This document shows, piece after piece, positions 1 to 8,439 of a stretch of DNA of 64,000 nt (within the stretch, counting starts at the first letter, position 1; each line of letters opens with the position of its first letter). Under the pieces are notes generated by a model. It made no database searches. It was not told the origin of the DNA and saw only the letters and a list, made by a program, of their open reading frames with translations. Both the position numbers and the translations under genes were made by a program. The DNA lies in NCBI RefSeq assembly GCF_002091985.1, contig NZ_MKKX01000038.1:372001-436000 (forward strand). The letters run 5' to 3'. The stretch is from Rhodococcus sp. 1163 (GTDB taxonomy: Bacteria > Actinomycetota > Actinomycetes > Mycobacteriales > Mycobacteriaceae).

Positions 1-27
1 GCGATGCCAGTGTGGACGCCGTGCAAC

Positions 28-33
28 TAGGCT
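28..33 (+). promoter_or_regulatory. putative -10 box for the MBL hydrolase-hisS operon
   Basis: TAGGCT matches the TANNNT -10 pattern of this window and would start transcription near base 40. That leaves a short leader carrying AGGAG at 61-65 before the GTG at 74. No convincing -35 is visible and the window edge hides the upstream context. Confidence 0.35.
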
Positions 34-73
34 GGAGAAAAGACCGTGCCAGACCGATCTAGGAGCTACAGCT

Positions 74-772
74 GTGCTCGTCACCGGATTCCCGGCGGGA
101 ATGTTTCAGACCAACTGCTACATCCTCGCCCAGGACGGGGCAAAAGAATGCGTCGTCGTCGATCCCGGTCAGGATGCGGCAGAGCCCCTGTTCGAGTTTC
201 TGAACTCCTCGAATACGACGCCGGTCGCCGTGCTCCTCACTCATGGACACCTCGATCACACATGGTCCGTGGAACCCGTCTGCAGAAAGTTCGGGATCCC
301 CGCATACATCCAGGCAGAGGACCGCTACATGCTCTCGGATCCGATTCGAGGGACCGGGCCGGCGTTGGCTGCAATGTTGGGTGACGCCGAGTTCCACGAG
401 CCGGACGAGGTGCTCGATCTCGAGGACGGAATGACTCTCGAACTCGCAGGAATCACGTTCGGCGTACTGCGGACGCCGGGCCACACTCAGGGTTCGGTGG
501 TATTCACGACAACGATCGATGCGCCGGACGGGGATGTGTCCATTGCTTTGACCGGGGACACTCTCTTCGCCGGTTCGATCGGCCGCAGCGACCTCCCCGG
601 TGGTGATCATGATCAGCTACTCCGCTCGATAGGCCGGTCTCTGCTACCGCTGGCCGACGACACCGTGATCCTTCCCGGACATGGCGGCCAGAGCTCCATC
701 GGCCAAGAACGCGCGTCCAATCCGTTTCTCGTTGGACTGTCCGGTCCCGAACAAGGAAATATGCACTCGTGA
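74..772 (+). CDS. MBL-fold metallohydrolase (glyoxalase II-like)
   Basis: A 232-residue metallo-beta-lactamase-fold hydrolase, probably cytosolic. The dinuclear zinc signature HxHxDH is seen as H57, H59, D61, H62. The bridging Asp lies in a [13 protein letters not shown] segment and a C-terminal His in LPGHG, the pattern of the short YcbL/glyoxalase II-like subgroup rather than true beta-lactamases. The GTG start is set by AGGAG at 61-65, 8 nt upstream. The stop overlaps the hisS GTG by 4 nt, so the two are translationally coupled. From memory M. tuberculosis has the same pair (Rv2581c-hisS). The substrate is not predictable; a thioester such as S-lactoylglutathione-type or mycothiol conjugate is an inference from the family. 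Confidence 0.9.
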   Translation: MLVTGFPAGMFQTNCYILAQDGAKECVVVDPGQDAAEPLFEFLNSSNTTPVAVLLTHGHLDHTWSVEPVCRKFGIPAYIQAEDRYMLSDPIRGTGPALAAMLGDAEFHEPDEVLDLEDGMTLELAGITFGVLRTPGHTQGSVVFTTTIDAPDGDVSIALTGDTLFAGSIGRSDLPGGDHDQLLRSIGRSLLPLADDTVILPGHGGQSSIGQERASNPFLVGLSGPEQGNMHS

Positions 773-2040
773 GCAAGCCGACGACCTTCTCTGCACCCAA
801 GGGTGTTCCCGACTACTTTCCGCCGAACTCCGCCGAGTTCGTCGCTGTTCGAGAGGGGCTACTGACCGCAGCGCGAAATGCGGGGTACGGGCACATCGAA
901 CTGCCGATATTCGAGGACACCGGCCTCTTCGCCCGCGGCGTCGGCGAGTCGACCGATGTGGTCAGCAAGGAGATGTACACCTTCGCCGATCGAGGGGACC
1001 GATCGGTCACCCTGCGGCCGGAAGGCACTGCCGGGGTGATGCGCGCGGTCATCGAACACGGCCTCGATCGAGGGGCACTTCCGGTGAAGCTGGCATATGC
1101 CGGACCCTTCTTCCGCTACGAGCGGCCGCAGGCCGGTCGCTACCGTCAACTGCAACAAGTGGGAGTCGAGGCGATCGGCGTCGACGATCCAGCTCTGGAC
1201 GCCGAAGTGATCGCCGTCGCCGACACCGGGTTTCGTAGTGTCGGGCTGACCGACTTCAGGCTCGAGATCACCTCTCTCGGTGACGACACCTGTCGCCCGC
1301 AATACCGAGAGCTGCTGCAGCAGTTCTTGTTCGCCCTGCCGCTCGACGAGGACACTAGACGCCGCGCGGAGATCAACCCGCTACGTGTGCTGGACGACAA
1401 GCGGCCGGAAGTCCGCGAGATGACCGCCGACGCGCCGCTGATGCTCGATCATCTTTCCGATTCCGCCAAGGCGCACTTCGATGAGGTGCTCGCCCACCTC
1501 GACGCGATGAAAGTTACGTACGTGGTCAATCCGCGCATGGTGCGAGGGCTCGACTACTACACGAAGACCACATTCGAATTCGTGCACGACGGCCTCGGTG
1601 CCCAGTCCGGAATCGGCGGCGGGGGCCGCTACGACGGCCTCATGGTGCAGCTGGGTGGCCAGGAGCTTTCAGGTATCGGATTCGGGCTCGGCGTCGACCG
1701 TACGATGCTCGCGCTCGCAGCCGAGGGCAAATCGGCAGGTGCTTCCGCCCGATGCGCAGTCTTCGGAGTTCCGCTCGGTCTGGAAGCGAAAGCGAAGATC
1801 GTAGCCATCGCGGGGGAGTTGCGGAAAAAGGGAATCAGCGTCGACCTGGCCTACGGAAATCGTGGCGTGAAGGGAGCAATGAAGGCAGCGGATCGGTCGG
1901 GAGCGCGCTTCGCTTTGGTACTCGGCGACAAAGAACTTGCCGAGACGTCCATCGTTGTCAAAGAACTTGCCACCGGTGAACAGCAGCAGGTTTCGCTGGA
2001 CGGCGTCGTCGATCATCTCGAGGCCCGTCTTGCCGACTGA
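769..2040 (+). CDS. hisS: histidyl-tRNA synthetase
   Basis: Class II aminoacyl-tRNA synthetase charging tRNA-His; 423 residues, normal bacterial length. Motif 2 is [13 protein letters not shown] near residues 115-127. The histidine-specific signature [13 protein letters not shown] is near 260, and motif 3 with GFGLGVDR is near 303-312. The C-terminal anticodon-binding domain fills residues 325-423. It starts with GTG inside the stop of the upstream MBL gene. The next gene probably starts at a TTG inside its last codons. No T-box or other tRNA-sensing leader is visible, so regulation is probably through the promoter upstream of the MBL gene. Confidence 0.97.
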   Translation: MSKPTTFSAPKGVPDYFPPNSAEFVAVREGLLTAARNAGYGHIELPIFEDTGLFARGVGESTDVVSKEMYTFADRGDRSVTLRPEGTAGVMRAVIEHGLDRGALPVKLAYAGPFFRYERPQAGRYRQLQQVGVEAIGVDDPALDAEVIAVADTGFRSVGLTDFRLEITSLGDDTCRPQYRELLQQFLFALPLDEDTRRRAEINPLRVLDDKRPEVREMTADAPLMLDHLSDSAKAHFDEVLAHLDAMKVTYVVNPRMVRGLDYYTKTTFEFVHDGLGAQSGIGGGGRYDGLMVQLGGQELSGIGFGLGVDRTMLALAAEGKSAGASARCAVFGVPLGLEAKAKIVAIAGELRKKGISVDLAYGNRGVKGAMKAADRSGARFALVLGDKELAETSIVVKELATGEQQQVSLDGVVDHLEARLAD

Positions 2041-2662
2041 CGGCTCGGATCACGTCGATCTCGATTTGGTCCCAGTCGAATTCATCAGACCACGGCTGAT
2101 GAAAATCATGGCCGGCGCAGTAGTAGTCGCGATCCTGCTCGCGATCATCGCGAGCTTCTTCCTGCCCGTGGTTGTGGCAGTCGTACTCGGAGCCATTGTC
2201 GTGGTGCCGACGGTGGTGTCGACGTGGATAGTGCTGCGGCGTAGAATATGGTTGAGCGGCAATACTATTCATGTCCGCGGCGGATTCGGGACGAAGCAGC
2301 TGTCGGTGCCGAAGGTCGTCACAGCCGAGATTCAGGTGCGGACCGCTCGGATCGACAACGTCTCTCTCCGGTTGTACGACGGCAACTCTCGCGTCACGAT
2401 CGCGCTCGCGCTCTACACCCAGGGCGGTGGCCGAGAGCTGCCGATCCTGTCCTTGCGCAAGCTCGCCGACGCGCTCTGGACAACCGAGTTGGTACCGGCG
2501 GCGGCGATCGCATCGGTTCTGGTCGATCAGCTCAAGGCAGAAGCGCGCGACGCGGGCCTGCACGAGCGGCCCCTGTTTCGAGCCATCGAGCTGGTCCGCT
2601 CGACGGGAAGAACTCCGCTAGCCACTTTGACCGATCGCGAAGTCGCCGAACTGCCGAGCTGA
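2030..2662 (+). CDS. conserved membrane protein with PH-like domain
   Basis: About 210 residues from a TTG at 2030 that overlaps the hisS stop; an ATG at 2099 is the alternative. Two hydrophobic helices at about residues 25-45 and 50-70 form a hairpin. They are followed by a basic turn (LRRR) and a beta-rich segment containing [15 protein letters not shown], reminiscent of bacterial PH-like membrane proteins. The C-terminal part has an amphipathic helical stretch. No catalytic motif is visible. It sits in the hisS operon and ends 4 nt before the convergent DUF3237 gene. It resembles in plan, not clearly in sequence, the proteins at 27135 and 49555. Function unknown. Confidence 0.7.
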   Translation: MPTDGSDHVDLDLVPVEFIRPRLMKIMAGAVVVAILLAIIASFFLPVVVAVVLGAIVVVPTVVSTWIVLRRRIWLSGNTIHVRGGFGTKQLSVPKVVTAEIQVRTARIDNVSLRLYDGNSRVTIALALYTQGGGRELPILSLRKLADALWTTELVPAAAIASVLVDQLKAEARDAGLHERPLFRAIELVRSTGRTPLATLTDREVAELPS

Positions 2663-2666
2663 CGGG

Positions 2667-3224
2667 TCAGGTCACCAGGAATGCGTCGAGCACAACAGCT
2701 TCGGCCGATCGTGAGCCGGATGTCACCACCAGTGCACGGTTGAGATAGGTGAACTGCGGCACCGAGGTCGCGATGCTCAGAGTTCCGCGGAAGTAGTACG
2801 TGGCCGGATCGACTTCCTCGGTCCCTCCCAAGGCCTCGATGACGTCGGCCGGGCCGAACTGAAGCCCACGGTACGACAGCGAAAGATATCCTCCCATCGT
2901 CAGTTCGAGTGTGAGCTCGGCGCTGAACTCGGTGCAGCCATCCGATCGTGTCAACCCGAAGACGGACGAAGTGCCTGCCAGTGTGCCTTCGATGTCCGGT
3001 CCGGGCGCCGCGCCGCCGAGAACGGGGATGACGACTCGTTCTCCCGTGGGTACACCACCGATGTCGATCGGAACTCCGAGAGTCACACCGAGTCGCAGGA
3101 TCGGTTCGAGGGTCGGGATATTCGGTGCAGTCACGTCGAGGAACGCTCCTTCTGATTCGGGCAGTGGGTACACGCTATCCTTCGGCGCTTGTGCGTATGC
3201 GCTGTGCCGCAGCGTGAAAGTCAT
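2667..3224 (-). CDS. DUF3237 family protein
   Basis: 185 residues. The middle carries a GERVVIPVLGG..GP.I.G motif followed by a beta-rich C-terminus, the pattern I recognise as DUF3237, a small barrel family with no settled function. No signal peptide or membrane segment is seen. The start ATG at 3224 has a GAGG-type ribosome site just upstream on the minus strand. It is divergent from the radical SAM gene, and the 50-bp gap holds a LexA-type SOS box, so both may be damage-regulated. It converges with the preceding membrane protein gene with only 4 nt between stops. Confidence 0.75.
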   Translation of the reverse strand: MTFTLRHSAYAQAPKDSVYPLPESEGAFLDVTAPNIPTLEPILRLGVTLGVPIDIGGVPTGERVVIPVLGGAAPGPDIEGTLAGTSSVFGLTRSDGCTEFSAELTLELTMGGYLSLSYRGLQFGPADVIEALGGTEEVDPATYYFRGTLSIATSVPQFTYLNRALVVTSGSRSAEAVVLDAFLVT

Positions 3225-3250
3225 TCGCCTCGTTGCATCTTGACATGTTC

Positions 3251-3266
3251 TAGAACAAATGTTCGA
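3251..3266. promoter_or_regulatory. LexA-binding SOS box
   Basis: TAGAACAAATGTTCGA differs at one position from the actinobacterial LexA consensus TCGAAC-N4-GTTCGA. Its core GAACA-AA-TGTTC is a perfect inverted repeat. A second perfect palindrome, TGTTCTAGAACA (3246-3257), overlaps its left half. The box ends 8 nt before the preferred start codon of the radical SAM gene (3275) and lies 27 nt before the divergent DUF3237 start. This is a position where LexA binding would block either promoter. Confidence 0.75.
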
Positions 3267-3274
3267 CTATGTGC

Positions 3275-4306
3275 ATGCGATGGGCAGGACAGACACTCGA
3301 CGCTGCCGACGCGGACGCGCTACCGGGTTTGGAACGTGCAGGCCTGGTGCGCAGTGTGCAAACGCCGGAGTTCGACGGCATCACCTTCCACGAGGTGCTG
3401 TGCAAGAGCGCATTGAACAAGATTTCCGGTGATGCCTCGCTACCGTTCACCTGGACGATCAACCCTGCCCGCGGTTGTTCGCATGCGTGCCGCTACTGCT
3501 TCGCCCGCCCCACACACGAATATCTCGGACTGGACTCCGGCAACGATTTCGATTCGCAGATCGTCGTCAAGACCAACATTGCTGCGGTGCTCCGCAAGGA
3601 ACTCTCACGCAGATCGTGGAAGTGTGAACCGGTTGCGCTGGGAACCAATACCGATCCCTATCAGCGCGCAGAGGGCCGCTACCGGCTGATGCCGGGCATC
3701 ATCCGAGCGCTGACGGAGTCCGGTACACCGTTCTCGATTCTGACCAAAGGCACGTTGCTGAGGCGTGACTTACCACTGCTGACGCTCGCGGCTCGCGAGG
3801 TGGACGTGCGCATCAGTATCAGCCTCGCTATCCACGACCCGGATCTGCAGAAGCAATTGGAACCAGGGACTCCGAGTCCGCGGGCCCGGCTGGATCTGAT
3901 CCGTTCGATTCGGGAGGCAGGTTTGCCGTGTGCCGTAATGGTGGCACCGGTCATCCCGTTCCTGACCGACGGAGCCAAGCAGCTCGACGGACTGCTCGAG
4001 GCGTTGGCAGAGGCAGGCGCCACTTCGGTGACCGCGATGCCGATGCACTTGCGGTCCACGACCAAGGATTGGTTCATGTCCTGGCTGGCCGAGCAACACC
4101 CTGCCTTGGTCCGGCGGTATCGGCAGCTATACGGTCGCGGTGCGTACGTCACACCCGAGTACACGAGATGGTTTCGCGAACGAATCGACCCGCTGCTCGT
4201 CCGACACGGATTTGCACCCGAGGACACTCGGTCCCTGCCGGAGAACACTCCGGCAGGGACAGTATCGAAACTATCCGTACCGGTCGCTGCCCTCACGTTG
4301 TTCTGA
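3275..4306 (+). CDS. radical SAM protein, Rv2578c / spore photoproduct lyase-like family
   Basis: A 343-residue radical SAM enzyme. The 4Fe-4S/SAM motif CxxxCxxC is C68, C72, C75 in GCSHACRYCFARPTHEYL, the form shared with spore photoproduct lyase and the Rv2578c family. TLRRDLPLL and a C-terminal QLYGRGAYV region also match that family as I remember it. The ATG at 3275 (MRWAGQ) is preferred over 3269 because homologues begin MRWA. An SOS box lies immediately upstream, so a DNA-damage role (base-lesion or nucleic-acid modification) is a reasonable inference; the substrate is unknown. A perfect 13-bp hairpin lies inside the coding region near the 3' end. It converges on the metallopeptidase gene with 3 nt between stops. 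Confidence 0.88.
   Translation: MRWAGQTLDAADADALPGLERAGLVRSVQTPEFDGITFHEVLCKSALNKISGDASLPFTWTINPARGCSHACRYCFARPTHEYLGLDSGNDFDSQIVVKTNIAAVLRKELSRRSWKCEPVALGTNTDPYQRAEGRYRLMPGIIRALTESGTPFSILTKGTLLRRDLPLLTLAAREVDVRISISLAIHDPDLQKQLEPGTPSPRARLDLIRSIREAGLPCAVMVAPVIPFLTDGAKQLDGLLEALAEAGATSVTAMPMHLRSTTKDWFMSWLAEQHPALVRRYRQLYGRGAYVTPEYTRWFRERIDPLLVRHGFAPEDTRSLPENTPAGTVSKLSVPVAALTLF
4231..4260. other. perfect 13-bp hairpin inside the radical SAM gene
   Basis: Arms 4231-4243 (GTCCCTGCCGGAG) and 4248-4260 are exact complements with an AACA loop. It lies 46 nt before the stop of the radical SAM gene. The convergent neighbour ends only 3 nt away, so there is no intergenic room for a terminator. This hairpin may act as the transcription-end or mRNA-stability element for one or both genes. 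Confidence 0.6.
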
Positions 4307-4309
4307 TCG

Positions 4310-5239
4310 TCACCGGGTGAGCGCGGGAGGGTTGAGCAGATCTCGCGCCGAAAACGTATCGCAGGCCGCGACCTCGCCCGTCCGATAACCCGCGAGGAAC
4401 CATTTCTGTCGTTGCTCGGACGACCCATGGGTCCAACCCTCCGGATTGACCCGCCCACTCGACGCCTGCTGTATCCGATCGTCGCCGACCGAGGACGCTG
4501 CGGACAAGGCGTCGCGAATATCGGTGTCGGTCAACGGAGCAAGGAAGGGAACACCGGTGTCCTGCGCGGGAATCGTCGCAGCATGATTCGCCCAGACCCC
4601 TGCGTAGCAATCGGCTTGCAGCTCGACCCGGACAGCACCTGACTGCGGGCCCTGTGGATCCGCCTGCGCGCGACCGATGTCGCCGAGCTGATTCTGAATA
4701 TGGTGACCGACCTCGTGCGCCACCACGTATTCCTCTGCCAGAGGCCCCCCGCTGGATCCGAACTGATCGACGAGAACCTGAAAGAAGCTCGAGTCGAAAT
4801 AGGCCGTCGAGTCGGCCGGGCAATAGAACGGGCCGACGGCACTGGTGGCGTTGCCGCAGCCCGTGCTGATCGAACCGGTGAACAGCTCAACGGCCGGCTG
4901 AACATACGCAACCCCGGTCTGCGACTGGAGTTCGGATTCCCATACCGTGTCGAGACTGCCAACGGTAAAACTCACGCGGCAGTCGATAGCGGCATTCGCG
5001 TCGGCGCCCGTCTCGCAGTTCTCCACTGTGCCGCCTGCCTGCGACTGACCTGCATTGTCGGTAGAGCCGCTGAGTTGACCGAGAACGGACCCCGGATCTC
5101 CTCCGAACAGCAGGGCCAAGACCAGAATGACCAGGCCTCCTGCGCCGCCGCCCAGAGCGAGCTTGCCGCCTCGCCCGCCACCGCCCCCGCCGGTCGACAC
5201 CCGGCCAGGTTGCATACGAGCGCCCTCGTTGAAGGTCAT
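4310..5239 (-). CDS. neutral zinc metallopeptidase, YpfJ family (membrane-anchored)
   Basis: 309 residues from the ATG at 5239, which has AGAGAGGA upstream; the frame stays open 63 codons further but without homologous-looking sequence. A glycine-rich basic N-terminus precedes one membrane helix at about 29-46, so the peptidase domain is outside the cytoplasm. The zinc site HEVGHH is H175, E176, H179, and a third ligand is likely the Glu in ELQADCYAG, as in the YpfJ/KPN_02809 family. Four cysteines in the exported part could pair. Divergent from aspS with a 161-bp gap. Natural substrates are unknown. Confidence 0.88.
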   Translation of the reverse strand: MTFNEGARMQPGRVSTGGGGGGRGGKLALGGGAGGLVILVLALLFGGDPGSVLGQLSGSTDNAGQSQAGGTVENCETGADANAAIDCRVSFTVGSLDTVWESELQSQTGVAYVQPAVELFTGSISTGCGNATSAVGPFYCPADSTAYFDSSFFQVLVDQFGSSGGPLAEEYVVAHEVGHHIQNQLGDIGRAQADPQGPQSGAVRVELQADCYAGVWANHAATIPAQDTGVPFLAPLTDTDIRDALSAASSVGDDRIQQASSGRVNPEGWTHGSSEQRQKWFLAGYRTGEVAACDTFSARDLLNPPALTR

Positions 5240-5348
5240 CGCCGAAATCCTCTCTTCGGGGTCAATTCTGTGGGCTGTCGGTCGTGGTCGGGCACTAGCT
5301 TCGCACGCCGTGGTGGGATCGCGTTTCCGGTCGGCGTAGGTGTCTCCG

Positions 5349-5354
5349 TAGGAT
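5349..5354 (+). promoter_or_regulatory. putative -10 box of aspS
   Basis: TAGGAT, followed by about 40 nt of leader containing AAAGGA (5390-5395) ahead of the GTG at 5401. No clear -35. The 161-bp gap also has to hold the divergent metallopeptidase promoter. Confidence 0.35.
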
Positions 5355-5400
5355 TGGTTACCGACGAACACGCTTTGTGAAATTTTGTGAAAGGAAACCC

Positions 5401-7209
5401 GTGCTGCGCACCCACCTCGCCGGCTCACTTCGACCCGAGCACGTCGACCGAACAGTCACCCTGACGGGTTGGGTTGCTCGGCGACGCGATCACGGCGGTG
5501 TCATTTTCATCGACCTTCGTGACGCGTCCGGCGTCGCTCAGGTCGTCTTCCGTGAAGGCGCCGTTGCCGAACAGGCCCACCGTCTACGGGCGGAGTACGT
5601 GGTGAAGGTGACCGGCAAGGTCGAGACCAGGCCGGACGGTAACCAGAATTTCGAGATTCCGACCGGCGCCGTCGAGGTCGACGCATCCGCGATCGAAGTT
5701 CTCGCCGAGAGTGCGCCGCTCCCGTTCCAGCTCGATGAGCAGCCGGGCGAGGAAGCTCGTCTGAAGTACCGGTACCTCGATCTGCGTCGCCAGGGCCCGG
5801 GAAGCGCCATCCGTCTGCGATCGCATGTCAATGCTGCAGCGCGCAGTGTGCTTGCGCACCATGAGTTCGTCGAGGTCGAGACACCCACTTTGACGCGGTC
5901 CACGCCGGAAGGTGCACGGGATTTCCTCGTGCCTGCACGTTTGCAGCCCGGTAGCTTCTACGCGCTCCCTCAGAGTCCTCAGCTGTTCAAGCAGCTGCTG
6001 ATGGTCGGTGGAATCGAGCGGTACTACCAGATCGCGCGCTGCTACCGAGACGAAGATTTCCGAGCCGATCGTCAGCCCGAGTTCACCCAGCTCGACGTCG
6101 AAATGAGCTTTGTCACCCAGGAAGACGTCATTCTGCTGGCCGAAGAGATCCTCGCGGCCTTGTGGAAACTGGTCGGCTACGAGATCGTCGACAAGATTCC
6201 TCGGATCACGTACGCCGAGTCGATGAGGCGTTACGGATCCGACAAGCCGGACCTTCGGTTCGAGATCGAACTCGTCGAATGCACCGACTTCTTCGCCGAC
6301 ACGACTTTCCGGGTATTCCAGGCGCCGTACGTCGGAGCGGTAGTGATGCCGGGTGGCGCATCACAGCCGCGCAAGCAGCTCGACAAATGGCAGGAATTCG
6401 CCAAGCAGCGCGGGCACAAGGGACTTGCCTACGTACTCGTCGGCGAGGACGGAAGCCTCGGTGGACCGGTAGCGAAGAATCTCACCGATACCGAGCGCGA
6501 CGGCCTCGCAGCTCACGTCGGTGCCAAGCCCGGTGATGCAATCTTCTTCTCCGCGGGACCGATCAAAGGCTCGCGCGGACTACTCGGTGCAGTCCGTGGT
6601 GAGATCGCGCGCAAACTCGACTTGATCGACCCGAAGGCTTGGGCCTTCGTCTGGGTCGTCGATGCGCCACTGTTCGAGCCGACGTCCGACGCGACGGCCA
6701 GCGGTGACGTTGCCGTCGGCTCCGGGGCGTGGACGGCCGTGCACCATGCCTTCACTTCGCCGAAGCCGGACTCGATGGCGACCTTCGACACCGACCCAGG
6801 TTCGGCGCTCGCCTACGCATACGACATCGTCTGCAACGGCAACGAAATCGGTGGCGGCAGTATTCGTATCCACCGCAAGGACATTCAGGAACGCGTGTTC
6901 GCGGTGATGGGAATCGGAGAAGCCGAGGCACAGGAGAAGTTCGGATTCCTGCTCGACGCTTTCAGCTACGGAGCGCCACCGCACGGTGGAATCGCCTTCG
7001 GTTGGGACCGGATCACTGCACTACTGGCCGGAGTCGACTCGATCCGCGAGGTCATCGCATTCCCCAAGTCCGGCGGCGGCGTCGACCCGTTGACCGACGC
7101 ACCGGCGCCGATCACGCCGCAACAGCGTAAGGAATCCGGCATAGATGCCAAGCCGGAGAAGAAAGAATCCGCGCAGGTCGAAAAGGATGAGCCTTCGGCT
7201 GCTCGATAG
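5401..7209 (+). CDS. aspS: aspartyl-tRNA synthetase
   Basis: Class IIb synthetase, 602 residues from GTG 5401 (MLRTHLAG), chosen over an in-frame GTG at 5377 because homologues begin here and a GAAAGGA ribosome site precedes it. The N-terminal OB-fold anticodon domain spans about residues 1-110 ([21 protein letters not shown]). Motif 2 [18 protein letters not shown] is near 210-230, a GAD insertion lies in the middle, and motif 3 [14 protein letters not shown] is near 525. The last about 30 residues form a charged Lys/Glu tail beyond the catalytic domain. No asparaginyl-tRNA synthetase is in the window; as in mycobacteria the enzyme may be non-discriminating, which the sequence alone does not prove. 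Confidence 0.97.
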   Translation: MLRTHLAGSLRPEHVDRTVTLTGWVARRRDHGGVIFIDLRDASGVAQVVFREGAVAEQAHRLRAEYVVKVTGKVETRPDGNQNFEIPTGAVEVDASAIEVLAESAPLPFQLDEQPGEEARLKYRYLDLRRQGPGSAIRLRSHVNAAARSVLAHHEFVEVETPTLTRSTPEGARDFLVPARLQPGSFYALPQSPQLFKQLLMVGGIERYYQIARCYRDEDFRADRQPEFTQLDVEMSFVTQEDVILLAEEILAALWKLVGYEIVDKIPRITYAESMRRYGSDKPDLRFEIELVECTDFFADTTFRVFQAPYVGAVVMPGGASQPRKQLDKWQEFAKQRGHKGLAYVLVGEDGSLGGPVAKNLTDTERDGLAAHVGAKPGDAIFFSAGPIKGSRGLLGAVRGEIARKLDLIDPKAWAFVWVVDAPLFEPTSDATASGDVAVGSGAWTAVHHAFTSPKPDSMATFDTDPGSALAYAYDIVCNGNEIGGGSIRIHRKDIQERVFAVMGIGEAEAQEKFGFLLDAFSYGAPPHGGIAFGWDRITALLAGVDSIREVIAFPKSGGGVDPLTDAPAPITPQQRKESGIDAKPEKKESAQVEKDEPSAAR

Positions 7210-7217
7210 TCGAATTC

Positions 7218-7269
7218 ACAAGTAGAAGGGCCCCGATTCTCTCGAGAGAATCGGGGTCCTTCTACTTGT
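7218..7269. terminator. bidirectional terminator between aspS and the leftward membrane protein gene
   Basis: Two 26-bp arms, 7218-7243 and 7244-7269, abut directly and match at 25 of 26 positions, so the DNA is a nearly perfect 52-bp palindrome. The core reads CCCCGATTCTC/GAGAATCGGGG. It lies between convergent stops at 7209 and 7282, so it can end transcription from both sides. Confidence 0.85.
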
Positions 7270-7281
7270 TCTACCGAAAGC

Positions 7282-8286
7282 TCAGGCGATCGATTGTCCG
7301 CTCGTCACGATGCGGTAGGCGTACGTCGAGGCAATGATGGTGATCGGAATGGTCACCAGTAGTCCTAGCCCGCATGGGATCGCGCCGAGAATGTTGATTC
7401 CGACGAGTGCGAGTGCAAGCAAGAACAACTGGCCCGCGTTCGACGAAATGGCCCTGAAACTCGACTTGATGGCTGTGATCGCATCTTCGTTGCGGTCGAC
7501 CACGAACTGAAGAGTCCACCAGGTCAGAAACACCACGATGATGCCCGGGATGATCAAAAGCACGAAACCGATCGTCGTCATGACCCCGATCAGCACGCTG
7601 GCGATGATGATCGCTGCCACATTGGCGAACTGGAAGAACGATCCGATCGTGGGCTTGGTTCCGTCGACCTCGTGCAATGCACCGCGAACCATCGCAGCCT
7701 GGATCAGGTATGTCACGACCGCACCGACGAGCGTGCCGATGATTCCCAGAACATCGAAACTCGACGAGAAGTCCCCGGACGTGTCGAATCCGCCGAAGAT
7801 CAGATTGATAACCAGCTGAAGGACTGCCGCGATGAGGACGATACCGACCCACACGCCTGCGTTGTCCTTGAACTTGTTCCAGCCGAAGGAAATCGCCCCG
7901 CCGATGTCGAGCGTCGGGGGCAGTCCACCGCCGAATCCGGACCCGTGCGACCCGTAGTTTCCGGGTGGCGGGGGGTAGTTGCCGGGAGGCGGGGGATAGT
8001 TCCCGGGTGGGTAGTTACCCGCTGGGGGTGGGTAGTTACCGGACGGTGGCGGATAGCCCCCAGGCGGGTACCCACCGGGGGGTGGATAGTTACCGGGAGG
8101 TGGGTAGTTACCGGGGGGTGGATAGTTACCCTGAGGTGGGTAATTGCCAGGCGGGGTGCTGCCGGGTGGGGTGCTGCCGGGTGGGGTGTCGCTGCCGCCT
8201 CCTGGCTGTGAAGACTTCCCCAGGTCTGGTCGGTCGGGGTCGGGAGTGCTGCCGTACTGCGGGCCGTTCGGTGGGTTCTCGCTCAC
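7282..8286 (-). CDS. proline/glycine-rich multi-pass membrane protein
   Basis: 334 residues from GTG 8286, preceded by AAGGAG at 7-nt spacing. Residues 1-115 are a low-complexity cytoplasmic-type tail built from GNYPPP, GNYPPPP and GSTPP units with no membrane segment. Residues 120-334 hold about five hydrophobic helices, including IIIASVLIGVMTTIGFVLLI and a C-terminal GLGLLVTIPITIIAS segment, arranged like DUF975-type small membrane proteins. M. tuberculosis has a comparable proline/glycine-rich transmembrane protein (Rv2560) in the same neighbourhood. The same tail motif starts the RDD protein upstream. Function unknown; the Tyr/Pro repeats suggest a protein-interaction tail. Confidence 0.8.
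   Translation of the reverse strand: MSENPPNGPQYGSTPDPDRPDLGKSSQPGGGSDTPPGSTPPGSTPPGNYPPQGNYPPPGNYPPPGNYPPPGGYPPGGYPPPSGNYPPPAGNYPPGNYPPPPGNYPPPPGNYGSHGSGFGGGLPPTLDIGGAISFGWNKFKDNAGVWVGIVLIAAVLQLVINLIFGGFDTSGDFSSSFDVLGIIGTLVGAVVTYLIQAAMVRGALHEVDGTKPTIGSFFQFANVAAIIIASVLIGVMTTIGFVLLIIPGIIVVFLTWWTLQFVVDRNEDAITAIKSSFRAISSNAGQLFLLALALVGINILGAIPCGLGLLVTIPITIIASTYAYRIVTSGQSIA
7950..8175 (-). repeat. GNYPPP-encoding tandem repeat tract
   Basis: About ten imperfect copies of an 18-21 nt unit encoding GNYPPP/GNYPPPP, GGYPP and GSTPP make up residues about 37-112 of the membrane protein. On the plus strand this reads as repeated GGTGGGTAGTTACCGG-like units. Copies are close enough at DNA level for slippage or recombination with the related tract at 8911-9009. 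Confidence 0.85.
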
Positions 8287-8375
8287 GGTATTTCTCCTTG
8301 TTCAGGGACTTCAGGTCATTGTGCGCCGTTCGAGTCGGCTGAACACCCGTATCCGTCGGTCGGTGAAACTGAAAA

Positions 8376-8408
8376 GCGGATCCATCTGGACTCTCCCGAT
8401 GGATCCGC
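8376..8408 (-). terminator. intrinsic terminator of the RDD protein gene
   Basis: An 11-bp perfect stem (8376-8386 with 8398-8408, GCGGATCCATC and its complement) with an 11-nt loop. Read on the minus strand it is followed by TTTTCAGTTTC. It lies between the stop of the RDD gene (8440) and the start of the next leftward gene (8286), so these two related genes are probably separate transcripts. Confidence 0.7.
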
Positions 8409-8439
8409 CTTGCCAGCTCCCTCTGTATCCAGGCTCGGC

